From Bacteroidales bacterium (GTDB taxonomy: Bacteria > Bacteroidota > Bacteroidia > Bacteroidales > UBA932), in contig JAEDMF010000020.1 of NCBI GenBank assembly GCA_016303175.1, forward strand, positions 1-16,586: a stretch of DNA of 16,586 bases. The letters are read 5' to 3'. Below the pieces are notes generated by a model. That model had not been told where the DNA came from and did no database searches. It saw only the letters and a program-made list of their open reading frames with translations. The translations under genes and the position numbers were made by a program. Within the stretch, counting starts at the first letter, position 1. Each line of letters begins with the position of its first letter. Below, in pieces: positions 1-7,259 of this stretch.

Positions 1-8
1 TGAGGGTT

Positions 9-16
9 CAAAGATA
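9..16 (-). promoter_or_regulatory. Possible divergent promoter -7 box leading out of the window
   Basis: Read on the minus strand this is TATCTTTG, an exact match to the Bacteroidetes -7 consensus TAnnTTTG. It points left, away from the gene starting at 71. I see no -33 TTG at 19-21 nt. From memory of Bacteroides genomes, the glycogen-synthase-like gene is often divergent from panC (pantothenate synthetase), so this may drive such a gene outside the window. That assignment is inference. Confidence 0.45.
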
Positions 17-70
17 ATGATTTATCAAAAATTTTTTGTAATTTCGCGTTATATTTTCGCCTTTTTGAGA

Positions 71-889
71 ATGAATACAAGCATTAAAAGAGTTCTGTAC
101 GTAGATTCCGAGATGGTTCCCTATCTCCCCGAATCCGAAATTTCCAGAACGACACGAGCCCTGGCACAAAAGATTCAGGAGAAACGTGTGGAGATACGAC
201 CTTTCGTTCCCCGCTACGGCATCATCAATGAACGCAAAAACCAGCTGCACGAAGTAATCCGCCTCTCGGGCCTCAACATTGTCATTGACAACGTTGACCG
301 CCCCCTGATTATCAAGGTGGCATCACTTCCGGCCGCAAGAATGCAGGTGTATTTTATCGACAATGAGGACTATTTCCGCCGCAAGGCCCTATATACCGAC
401 GCAGACGGGAATTTCTTCAAAGACAACGGCGAACGGGCGGCCTTTTTCGCAAGAGGAGTGCTGGAGACCGTCAAGAAACTGCGCTGGTCACCGGATGTAA
501 TCCATTGCCACGGCTGGATTTCGCACATTCTGCCCCTTTATTTGAAGAAGTGCTATAAGGACGACCCCATCTTCCAGGGATGCAAGGTGGTGCTCTCCCT
601 TTACGGCGATACTCCTGTCCAAACTTTTGCAGACAATTTTGCCGAAGTGGTACAGTATCAGGGTGCGGGAGCGGAGGATACAGCGCTGCTCGCAGAGCCC
701 ACAGGCATAAATCTTGCAAAACTGGCTATCGCCCACAGCGATGGCGTTATTCTGGCTTCCGCCGATGTGCCGGAGGAACTGGTTGCGGCGGCAAAAGACA
801 GCAATCTGCCCACATTGGACTACAACAAGGAGCGCATCGACAGCGGGGCATTTGTGGACGATTATAAAGCTTTCTACGACAAACTGTGA
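71..889 (+). CDS. Glycogen/starch synthase-like protein, N-terminal GT5 domain only
   Basis: The 272-residue product aligns with the first Rossmann half of GlgA-type (GT5) glycogen synthases. The opening strand KRVLYVDSEMVPYL matches the GlgA start, HCHGW (145-149) follows 'PDVI', and SDGVILAS lies near 223-230. Full GlgA is about 480 residues with a second GT-B domain, which is absent here. The KTGG nucleotide-sugar loop of GlgA is replaced by LPESE (19-23). In the HAHDWH signature the Asp and last His are lost (HCHGWI). Synthase activity is therefore doubtful, and a binding or sensory role is only a guess. One-domain homologues annotated 'glycogen/starch synthase' are familiar in Bacteroidetes, so this is probably not a recent truncation. 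I chose ATG 71 because it sits just before the first strand; an in-frame ATG at 17 adds 18 residues with no family match. The stop overlaps the next start (GTGA), which implies coupling to the DUF4270 gene. Confidence 0.8.
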   Translation: MNTSIKRVLYVDSEMVPYLPESEISRTTRALAQKIQEKRVEIRPFVPRYGIINERKNQLHEVIRLSGLNIVIDNVDRPLIIKVASLPAARMQVYFIDNEDYFRRKALYTDADGNFFKDNGERAAFFARGVLETVKKLRWSPDVIHCHGWISHILPLYLKKCYKDDPIFQGCKVVLSLYGDTPVQTFADNFAEVVQYQGAGAEDTALLAEPTGINLAKLAIAHSDGVILASADVPEELVAAAKDSNLPTLDYNKERIDSGAFVDDYKAFYDKL

Positions 890-2661
890 AAATCACCAGA
901 TTTTTCTCTTTCTTCTTATTCGGCTGCATCCTTTCAGGTGCAGCTTCCTGCGTACAGCAGAACCCCGAGTTCGGTTATTCCTTCATACCGGACAATGAAA
1001 GGTTTGTGACCTGTCACGTCCAGATTCCGCTTGACAAGATATATGTAAGCATGGCAGACAGTCTTAGCGCCTACAACACTCAGCGTTTCACCATCGGCGC
1101 CATAGACAGCCCCACCTTCGGTCTCAACAGGCACACCAGCGCCTTTACCATCATACCGATGAACACCGAAATGGAATGGGGCAAGAACATACGCAACATA
1201 AGGATGCGTATGACCGCCACCAAAGACACCATTTCCGTATCGGACCCGTCTCAAGCCAGCATCATACAGAACATACGCGTATATTCGCTGCAGGAACGCG
1301 ACATAGTGTTGGACAGCAAGATGATGTACTCGAACCAACTGACCAAGAAGCTGTTTGACGGCTGTACAAGCATCAGTAAAGGCGTTCCGACATACGACGG
1401 GGGTAAATATCTCGAAATAGAATTCACTGAAGCATTCGCAAGGCAATACCTCAAAGACGAGAATGGCGACAGTTGGGAAGGACGCACACAGACCGTGGAG
1501 GACGCGGCAAAATACAGCAAGACCCTCCCGGGCATCTTCATCTGCACGGACGACCCGGGCAGAGGACAGCGCAGCGGACGCATAAATATGTTCACCAGCC
1601 GCACTGAAATAGACAGTAACGGAGGCATTTCCGGCACCTTCATAGAATATGATTTCACGGCTGAATACGGAGACAGGACGGTTGACACTGTGTTCTTCTT
1701 CTCTGTCGGAGCCACATCCGTCTACTCGGCCAAGGAAGCCATAGAATACAAAGCCTTCAACTGTTGCGAACACGAGTCCTTCACATTGGCAGAGGACGGC
1801 CGCTTCGGCGCAAAGGAAATGTTCAACAAAAAAGCCTACTACCTTACCGGAGACAAAATCCAAATTGAAGGCGGATGCGGCCTGAAACCTGTAATACGGG
1901 CGGTGGATATACGCAATGCTGTCGCAAAGGCTGTAAAGGACACCCTGGCCAAATATGGATTGGACGACGTGGAAACAGCCTTCCTGCAGAAGCAGATTTT
2001 TATCAACAAAGCAAGCATAAAACTACCCTTCGAGGCTCCTTCCGGCATCAAAGGATACGAATTTCTTCCGAAGTATCTCAACCCTACCCTGAGAGTAAGC
2101 GCCAAAACTGACGAAAATGAGAAAGTTGTTGCCTACGGAGGTATCACGGACGCCAGAGTCAGCGATGAGAACCAGGGAGACATCAACTACTCCACAAGTT
2201 GCTACAAACCCGATATCGCCAACCATCTTCAGGAAATCCTGGCCACTGACCCCACGGATGCGGAGAGCGGGATGAAAAAGCTCCAGCGCGAGGACCTGTG
2301 GTTCTTCATCCTTGCAGATGAGACAATCACAACCACTACCGTTTCTTCCGGCAGCGATTATGACTACAGCCAGCTGGCCTACTTGAACTACTATAACAAT
2401 ATGCTCGCCGGAGGCTATGGCTATGGTTACGGAAGTTACGGATACGGCTACGACAGCTATAGCAACTATTACAACTATATGATGATGCAATCGCTTATGA
2501 GCAGTGCGAGCGAAGGCAACAGTTCAAGCATAGTGACAACTACCCTTGATGTTGACCGCTACTATGACGCCTCCCTAACCGGCCATTCAGACATAGCGGC
2601 ATCCATCCATCCTAAGTTGGAGTTGGTATATTCCTTCCTGCGCCACGACTCCCTGAACTAA
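886..2661 (+). CDS. DUF4270 family lipoprotein
   Basis: The 591-residue product starts with a hydrophobic signal (residues 5-21) ending in GAASC, so Cys22 is the likely lipidated residue and the mature protein an envelope lipoprotein. The next stretch (FGYSFIPDNE, then IGAIDSPTFG near 68-77) fits the N-terminal pattern I recall for DUF4270, a Bacteroidetes family of unknown function. The start is GTG at 886, inside the GTGA overlap with the preceding stop; no later Met precedes the signal peptide. Near the C-terminus is a Tyr/Gly-rich stretch (residues 491-531, 15 Tyr in 41), followed by MMMQ and a Ser-rich segment. Most of the chain looks beta-rich with few long helices, by eye. Family assignment is by remembered pattern; function is unknown. 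Placement beside a GT5-like gene suggests the pair acts together, which is inference. Confidence 0.75.
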   Translation: MKITRFFSFFLFGCILSGAASCVQQNPEFGYSFIPDNERFVTCHVQIPLDKIYVSMADSLSAYNTQRFTIGAIDSPTFGLNRHTSAFTIIPMNTEMEWGKNIRNIRMRMTATKDTISVSDPSQASIIQNIRVYSLQERDIVLDSKMMYSNQLTKKLFDGCTSISKGVPTYDGGKYLEIEFTEAFARQYLKDENGDSWEGRTQTVEDAAKYSKTLPGIFICTDDPGRGQRSGRINMFTSRTEIDSNGGISGTFIEYDFTAEYGDRTVDTVFFFSVGATSVYSAKEAIEYKAFNCCEHESFTLAEDGRFGAKEMFNKKAYYLTGDKIQIEGGCGLKPVIRAVDIRNAVAKAVKDTLAKYGLDDVETAFLQKQIFINKASIKLPFEAPSGIKGYEFLPKYLNPTLRVSAKTDENEKVVAYGGITDARVSDENQGDINYSTSCYKPDIANHLQEILATDPTDAESGMKKLQREDLWFFILADETITTTTVSSGSDYDYSQLAYLNYYNNMLAGGYGYGYGSYGYGYDSYSNYYNYMMMQSLMSSASEGNSSSIVTTTLDVDRYYDASLTGHSDIAASIHPKLELVYSFLRHDSLN

Positions 2662-2711
2662 GTAAGCCTCAAATTTTTCGTACTCTGCAAGTAACAGAAT
2701 AGCAGAAAATT

Positions 2712-2747
2712 GCGAGGGGTGAGCGGAAACTTCCACTCACCCCTCGC
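2712..2747. terminator. Strong hairpin between convergent genes, likely bidirectional terminator
   Basis: A perfect 12-bp inverted repeat (2712-2723 with 2736-2747; arm GCGAGGGGTGAG) encloses a 12-nt loop that can itself pair GGA with TCC. It lies between the ends of the DUF4270 gene (+) and acpP (-). On the minus strand it is followed by AATTTTCTG, a fair U-tract; on the plus strand by GCTTATTG, a poor one. It is therefore best supported as the acpP terminator and may also stop transcription from the left. Confidence 0.75.
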
Positions 2748-2763
2748 GCTTATTGATGAATTG

Positions 2764-3009
2764 TTATTTCTCAGCAATTCTTGCCTCAATGTAGTTGATG
2801 GCGTCTGCTACTGTTGAAATCTTCTCACCTGCATCCTCGTCGGGAATCTGAATGTCGAATTCTTTCTCAAACTCCATAATGAGCTCCACTGTATCCAAAG
2901 AATCGGCGCCGAGATCACTGGTGAATGATGCGTTGTCGGTAACCTCCTCAGGAGAACGACCAAGCTTATCAACAATGATAGCTTTTACTTTTTCTGAAAC
3001 GTTTGACAT
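2764..3009 (-). CDS. acpP: Acyl carrier protein
   Basis: The 81-residue acidic protein is a typical type II acyl carrier protein. It carries growing acyl chains on a 4'-phosphopantetheine arm attached to Ser37 of the DSL motif (GADSLDTVELIMEFE). Helix 1 (VSEKVKAIIVDKLG), the DSL helix and the closing helix (VADAINYIEARI) are all in the usual places, and the length is normal. It has its own -7 box upstream (3047-3054) and a hairpin terminator just downstream, so it can be expressed as a single-gene unit. That matches the high level ACP is made at in most bacteria. Its common downstream partner fabF is not here: the next gene is convergent DUF4270. Confidence 0.97.
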   Translation of the reverse strand: MSNVSEKVKAIIVDKLGRSPEEVTDNASFTSDLGADSLDTVELIMEFEKEFDIQIPDEDAGEKISTVADAINYIEARIAEK

Positions 3010-3046
3010 AAATTATAGTTTTAAATTAATATTTCAAAAACTCCTG

Positions 3047-3054
3047 CAAATATA
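3047..3054 (-). promoter_or_regulatory. acpP promoter -7 box
   Basis: On the minus strand the sequence is TATATTTG, an exact TAnnTTTG match. It ends 37 nt before the acpP ATG, giving an AT-rich leader of roughly 30 nt. There is no clear TTG at the -33 position. It lies in the 66-nt gap after uvrC, so acpP can be transcribed independently of uvrC. Confidence 0.6.
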
Positions 3055-3075
3055 GCACATTTTTTTTGATTTTCA

Positions 3076-4860
3076 TCATAGTTGCTCCTTTATGCGGGAA
3101 GCCAGAACAGGGCCGACAAGCTCTGCTACTTCTGCCTCGGAAGCAGCCCTGATTCGGGCCACACTACCAAAATGCAGAAGCAGCCTCTGCTCCGTCTGCG
3201 GACCGACTCCCTTGATATGGCTCAGGACAGAATCAATCTGAGCCTTGCTCCTGCGATTGCGATGATGGGTTATGCCGAAACGGTGAGCCTCATCCCTGAT
3301 ACGCTGGAGTAATTTCAGAGCCTGAGAATTTCTGTCCAAAAGCAAGGGATAAGGATCTCCGACCCGAATAACCTCCTCCAATCTCTTGGCAAGACCTATG
3401 ACGGTGAGTTTGCCCGTGAGCCCCAGTTCATAAAGGGCTTCATACGCATTGGAAAGCTGGCCCTTGCCTCCATCTATCACTATCAACTGAGGAAGGTCAT
3501 CCGGGGCTTCTTCCAGCATTCTGGAATAACGTCTGTTGATAACTTCCTTCATCGAGGCAAAATCATTCGCGCCTACTACGGTTTTGATATTGAAGTGTCT
3601 ATAGTCCTTCTTGGAGGGCCTTCCTCCGCGGAATACCACGCAACTGGCCACAGGGTTGGTACCCTGTATGTTCGAGTTGTCGAAACACTCCATATGTTCG
3701 GGAGCTACACTCATTCCTAATGCCTGCTGAAGTTCAAGCACTATCTTATGATAAAACTCGTCAGGGTCGCTGTGTTCACGCTGCCTGAGGGCGTTGCTGC
3801 GCATCTCCGCTGCATTGCGCGCGCTCAGATGCAGAAGTTCCATCTTGGCACCCTTCACAGGCTGGGTGTATTTCACACCCTCCAATAGCACATCCGGCTC
3901 GAAAGGAACGATGATTTCCTTGCCCAACTCTCCAAACTTCTGGTGTATTTCCTCAATAAATGTAGAAAGTATAGATTCCCGAGGTTCTTCTATGCCCAGT
4001 TTGAAACCCAAATTCATACTTTGGATGATATTGCCTCCCCTCACCCTGAGAAAATTTCCCCATGCCTCTGTCGGATCCTGAACTATGCAGAAAACATCAA
4101 AATCCCCGCCCTCCGCGCTGGATATGACGCTCTTGGAATAATGCCTGTCCACCGCCTGCATTTTCTCCTTGTAAGCCTGCGCCAATTCGAATTCCATCCT
4201 TTCTGCAGCCTCGGTCATAAGAGTCTTGTAGCGCGAAATTATGGAGGCTGTACCGCCTTTGAGCAGAGCTTTGATGTCCTGAATGTCCGCGTTGTACTCC
4301 TGCACTGAAACACCGCCGACACAGGGCGCCTTGCACTTGCCTATATGAAAATCGAGGCAGGGGCGGAACTTATGTCTCAAAATGGCGTCCGAGGTTATGT
4401 TGAGACGGCAGCTGCGCAGGGTGTACAGGGAGGAAAAGAGTTCAAGGAGAGCCTTTGCATGCATCACACTGCTGTATGGCCCGAAGTACTCGCCACTTTT
4501 CTTGTCCACACGCCGCGTGAGAAATACGCGGGGGAAAGTTTCGTTGGTAACACAAATCCAAGGATAAGTCTTACTGTCCTTGAGCATTATGTTGTAACGG
4601 GGCTTGTACTGCTTGATGAGGTTGTTCTCAAGCAGAAGCGCATCCGCCTCGGTAGAAACCACAGAATATTGGGCATCAGCAATCTTACCTACCATCACGG
4701 CTGTCTTGCGACTAAGCCTGTCCGGACTCACGAAATACTGGGCCACACGATTGTGAAGGTCCTTGGCCTTACCCACATAAATGACATTCCCGGCCGCATC
4801 GTAATAACGATATACGCCCGGGCAATGGGGGAAAAGGGATATTTTCTCCTTGAGAGTCAT
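3076..4860 (-). CDS. uvrC: Excinuclease ABC subunit C
   Basis: The 594-residue product is UvrC, the nuclease that cuts on both sides of a lesion in UvrABC nucleotide excision repair. Domains in order: a GIY-YIG nuclease (GVY at 15-17, YVG at 28-30) for the 3' cut; four cysteines at 151, 168, 176 and 180, with the x7 and x3 spacing of the cluster-binding Cys of UvrC; a UVR motif around 205-240 that contacts UvrB; an RNase H-like nuclease (HMECFDNSNIQGTNPVAS) for the 5' cut; and a C-terminal helix-hairpin-helix (IKGVGPQTEQRLL). All family landmarks are intact. The gene starts 20 nt after the upstream lipoprotein gene, so the two are probably co-transcribed. GGAGG lies 12 nt before the ATG, long for a functional Shine-Dalgarno. 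Confidence 0.97.
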   Translation of the reverse strand: MTLKEKISLFPHCPGVYRYYDAAGNVIYVGKAKDLHNRVAQYFVSPDRLSRKTAVMVGKIADAQYSVVSTEADALLLENNLIKQYKPRYNIMLKDSKTYPWICVTNETFPRVFLTRRVDKKSGEYFGPYSSVMHAKALLELFSSLYTLRSCRLNITSDAILRHKFRPCLDFHIGKCKAPCVGGVSVQEYNADIQDIKALLKGGTASIISRYKTLMTEAAERMEFELAQAYKEKMQAVDRHYSKSVISSAEGGDFDVFCIVQDPTEAWGNFLRVRGGNIIQSMNLGFKLGIEEPRESILSTFIEEIHQKFGELGKEIIVPFEPDVLLEGVKYTQPVKGAKMELLHLSARNAAEMRSNALRQREHSDPDEFYHKIVLELQQALGMSVAPEHMECFDNSNIQGTNPVASCVVFRGGRPSKKDYRHFNIKTVVGANDFASMKEVINRRYSRMLEEAPDDLPQLIVIDGGKGQLSNAYEALYELGLTGKLTVIGLAKRLEEVIRVGDPYPLLLDRNSQALKLLQRIRDEAHRFGITHHRNRRSKAQIDSVLSHIKGVGPQTEQRLLLHFGSVARIRAASEAEVAELVGPVLASRIKEQL

Positions 4861-4880
4861 CCTATGCGGAGTCCTCCGGT

Positions 4881-5690
4881 TTAGAGAACCTCCTTAACTG
4901 CCTTTTCTATATGCGTGCCGCGCAAATCCCTCTTGAGTATGGTGCCGTCTGGGGCAATGAGCATAATATGGGGTATGCCCTTTATGCCGTACTGCTCCGT
5001 AACTGAGGCATCCACATCCACAATCTGGTTCCATTTAATACCGTGTTCCTTCGCTGCGCCCAGAGCATCCTCCTTCTTATCCCACACAGCTACCGATACC
5101 ACCTCAAGGCCCTTCTTCGCATACTTCTCATACACGGCTATGATATTGGGAATTTCCCGCCTGCAGGGTCCGCACCAGGAGGCCCAGAAATCAACGAGAC
5201 AATATTTTCCACGACCTGCATACTGGCTGAGTTTTACGCTCTTGCCGTCAGGAGAAGTCCCGGCAAAGTCAATGAAAGCGCTGCCTTCGGGGGCTTTGGG
5301 CTCCATAGTACACTCCTCACGGATTTTTTCCACAGAAGGGTCTGTGGCAGCATCAGGACCGAGAGTTTCGATAATATTGAGCAGGCCTTCCTTATCGGTC
5401 AATTCATAAGTGGCCATCATTTGCAGCATCTGCACTGCTATGCTGTCGTTGCTGTGCTTCTCTATCGCCCTTGAGGCTATGGCACAGAGTTTCTGCTGAG
5501 TCAGGTTATAAACACTGTCCACAGCTTCCTCCTTCTGCTCGTCTGTCAGCGTTTCATCTTCGAGCACGCTGCGGTAATACTCGTTGAATGAAGTGATTTC
5601 GGCCTCGATTCCGGCCTGGTAGTCCTCCTCTTTGCAGGAAATGGCAAACGCTGCGCCCAGGACTGCTAAAATTAATGTTATCTTTTTCAT
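4881..5690 (-). CDS. Thioredoxin-like (TlpA/ResA type) lipoprotein
   Basis: The 269-residue product has a signal peptide ending AFAISC, so Cys19 is the likely lipid anchor and the protein faces the periplasm. Residues 20-130 form a charged, mostly helical spacer. From about 137 there is a thioredoxin fold with the WCGPC active site (Cys173 and Cys176) inside VDFWASWCGPCRREIPNI, and the cis-Pro strand KGIPHIMLIAPDG. It should be a thiol-disulfide oxidoreductase of the TlpA/AhpC-TSA group, probably reducing envelope disulfides; the substrate is not evident. I chose the ATG at 5690 because it begins the signal peptide; an in-frame ATG 24 nt upstream overlaps the promoter. It is first in a likely unit with uvrC. 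Unlike many Bacteroidetes relatives I see no DUF4369-like beta domain in front. Confidence 0.88.
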   Translation of the reverse strand: MKKITLILAVLGAAFAISCKEEDYQAGIEAEITSFNEYYRSVLEDETLTDEQKEEAVDSVYNLTQQKLCAIASRAIEKHSNDSIAVQMLQMMATYELTDKEGLLNIIETLGPDAATDPSVEKIREECTMEPKAPEGSAFIDFAGTSPDGKSVKLSQYAGRGKYCLVDFWASWCGPCRREIPNIIAVYEKYAKKGLEVVSVAVWDKKEDALGAAKEHGIKWNQIVDVDASVTEQYGIKGIPHIMLIAPDGTILKRDLRGTHIEKAVKEVL

Positions 5691-5711
5691 AATCTGATAT
5701 TTTTCTCGTGG

Positions 5712-5719
5712 CAAATATA
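5712..5719 (-). promoter_or_regulatory. -7 box for the thioredoxin-like lipoprotein gene
   Basis: The minus strand reads TATATTTG, an exact TAnnTTTG match, 21 nt before the ATG at 5690. No TTG lies 19-21 nt further upstream, where the terminator stem of the ribosomal unit sits. The T-tract of that terminator abuts this box. Confidence 0.55.
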
Positions 5720-5726
5720 CAAAAAA

Positions 5727-5754
5727 AAGGGATTGACCACGTGGCCAATCCCTT
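5727..5754 (-). terminator. Intrinsic terminator of the rplC-rpsC unit
   Basis: A perfect 9-bp stem (AAGGGATTG at 5727-5735 with CAATCCCTT at 5746-5754) continues, after one mismatch, into a CCAC/GTGG inner stem. On the minus strand it is followed directly by a run of eight T. It begins 26 nt after the rpsC stop, so the ribosomal message ends after rpsC rather than continuing to rplP. Confidence 0.88.
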
Positions 5755-5780
5755 CTTATCGGTAATTCCTGAAGATAGGT

Positions 5781-6536
5781 TTACCTGCGCTCGCGGCCTT
5801 CCCTGCGGCGATCGCCGTCACGACGTGAACGGCGGCCGTCACGACGCTGCTCACCTGCACCGTTGCCGGTCTTCTGAGCAGCCGCCATACCTGCGGCGGG
5901 AGTAAGTTCGCGTTTGCCATAAACCTCACCAAGACAGATCCACACCTTGATGCCGAGAACACCTACCTTGGTGTGAGCTTCAGCAAGTGCGTAGTCGATG
6001 TCTGCACGGAATGTGTGCAGAGGTGTACGACCTTCCTTAATCATCTCGGTACGGGCCATCTCAGCACCGCCTACGCGGCCGCTGATCTGTACCTTGATAC
6101 CCTCTGCACCTACACGCATGGTGTTGGTGATGGCCATTTTGATGGCGCGACGGTATGACACGCGGCCCTCGATCTGACGGGCAATGCTGTCAGCTACGAT
6201 GCGGGCGTCAACCTCGGGTTTCTTAACCTCGAAGATGTTGATTTGGATTTCCTTCTTGGTGATCTTCTTAAGCTCGTTCTTGAGGAACTCCACCTCCTGA
6301 CCGTTCTTGCCGATAATCATACCGGGACGGGCAGCGTAGATAACCACTGTCACGAGTTTGAGTGTACGTTCGATGACCAGTTTTGAAAGGCTTGCCTTTG
6401 CAAGACGAACTGTAAGATATTCACGGATTTTGTAGTCCTCTGCGATTTTCTCAGCGTAATTGCCACCGACCCAGTTAGAGTCCCAACCACGGGTGATACC
6501 AATACGGTTTGAAATAGGATTAGTTTTCTGTCCCAT
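5781..6536 (-). CDS. rpsC: 30S ribosomal protein S3 (uS3)
   Basis: The 251-residue product opens GQKTNPISNRIGITRGW, the standard S3 start. It has the KH-domain loop IIGKNGQE (74-81) and the C-terminal domain signature EGRTPLHTFRADIDYALAEA. S3 sits on the 30S head at the mRNA entry site. The Bacteroidetes-type C-terminal tail is long and very basic here: 12 Arg in the last 21 residues, with 'RRDG' repeated (E. coli S3 is 233 residues). The start lies 2 nt after the rplV stop. This is the last gene of the unit and is followed by a terminator. In the usual S10 order rplP would come next; it is absent. Confidence 0.98.
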   Translation of the reverse strand: MGQKTNPISNRIGITRGWDSNWVGGNYAEKIAEDYKIREYLTVRLAKASLSKLVIERTLKLVTVVIYAARPGMIIGKNGQEVEFLKNELKKITKKEIQINIFEVKKPEVDARIVADSIARQIEGRVSYRRAIKMAITNTMRVGAEGIKVQISGRVGGAEMARTEMIKEGRTPLHTFRADIDYALAEAHTKVGVLGIKVWICLGEVYGKRELTPAAGMAAAQKTGNGAGEQRRDGRRSRRDGDRRREGRERR

Positions 6537-6538
6537 AG

Positions 6539-6952
6539 TTACTCTGCTTTAGGGGTTTTTACGTCAAGGATGATGGTAACGTGATTTGAACGCTTGCGGA
6601 TACGTCCGGCGCGGCCCTGAGGGCAAGGACGGATTCTCTTGAGCGTACGACCCTCATTAACCATAATGGTCTTCACATATACATTACCGTTGTCCAACTC
6701 TTTGGAACTGCCGGGGTTCTTTGCCTCCCAGTTTGCAATAGCGCTCTTGAGGAGTTTCTCCAGGCGTATAGATGCCTCTTTCTTTGAAAATTTCAGAAGA
6801 TCGAGGGCATGGTTTACTTCCTCGCCGCGAACGGTGTCAGCCACCAGACGCATTTTACGTGGAGATGTAGGGGCATCATTCAGTTTTGCAACTGCTGTCT
6901 GCTTCTTGATTTCTTTGTACCTTTCGGCCATCAGTCTTTTACGAGCTCCCAT
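6539..6952 (-). CDS. rplV: 50S ribosomal protein L22 (uL22)
   Basis: The 137-residue product is L22, which binds 23S rRNA and lines the peptide exit tunnel. Family landmarks are SPRKMRLVADTVRG near the N-terminus and the beta-hairpin region GRTLKRIRPCPQGRAGRIRKRSNHVT that reaches the tunnel. It is longer than the 110-residue E. coli protein, mostly through about 20 extra N-terminal residues (MGARKRLMAERYKEIKKQ). It starts 19 nt after rpsS and has no Shine-Dalgarno sequence; the region before the ATG is AT-rich. Confidence 0.97.
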   Translation of the reverse strand: MGARKRLMAERYKEIKKQTAVAKLNDAPTSPRKMRLVADTVRGEEVNHALDLLKFSKKEASIRLEKLLKSAIANWEAKNPGSSKELDNGNVYVKTIMVNEGRTLKRIRPCPQGRAGRIRKRSNHVTIILDVKTPKAE

Positions 6953-6971
6953 AATGTTTCAGCTTTTAAAA

Positions 6972-7241
6972 TTATTTACGATTGCCCGAATGGCCTCTGA
7001 ATGTACGTGTAGGTGCAAACTCACCAAGTTTGTGACCAACCATATTCTCTGTAACATAAACGGGAATAAATTTATTGCCGTTATGAACTGCGATGGTGTG
7101 GCCTACGAAATCAGGTGAAATCATGCTGGCGCGTGACCAGGTCTTGACCACCTCTTTCTTCTTGCTACCTTCATTCATAGCAAGAATTCTTTTCTCCAGG
7201 GCTTCCTGGATATAAGGACCTTTTCTTAATGAACGACTCAT
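6972..7241 (-). CDS. rpsS: 30S ribosomal protein S19 (uS19)
   Basis: The 89-residue product begins SRSLRKGPYIQEALEKR and ends FAPTRTFRGHSGNRK, the standard S19 ends. S19 sits on the 30S head with S13, near the A-site finger contact. The family core TWSRASMISPDFVGHTIAVHNG is intact and the length is normal. It lies 18 nt after rplB in the usual S10-cluster position, with no Shine-Dalgarno sequence. Confidence 0.98.
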   Translation of the reverse strand: MSRSLRKGPYIQEALEKRILAMNEGSKKKEVVKTWSRASMISPDFVGHTIAVHNGNKFIPVYVTENMVGHKLGEFAPTRTFRGHSGNRK

Positions 7242-7259
7242 AATCTAGCTTTTATTCCG

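Noticed and set aside
39..59. Candidate -7 boxes TAATTTCG and TATTTTCG before the GT5-like gene
   Set aside because: Each has one mismatch to TAnnTTTG and no -33 element, so neither could be chosen with confidence.
934..1863. Long minus-strand open frame (309 codons) opposite the DUF4270 gene
   Set aside because: It is fully antisense to a gene with signal peptide, lipobox and coupled start, has no recognisable motifs and no ribosome site; it arises from codon bias.
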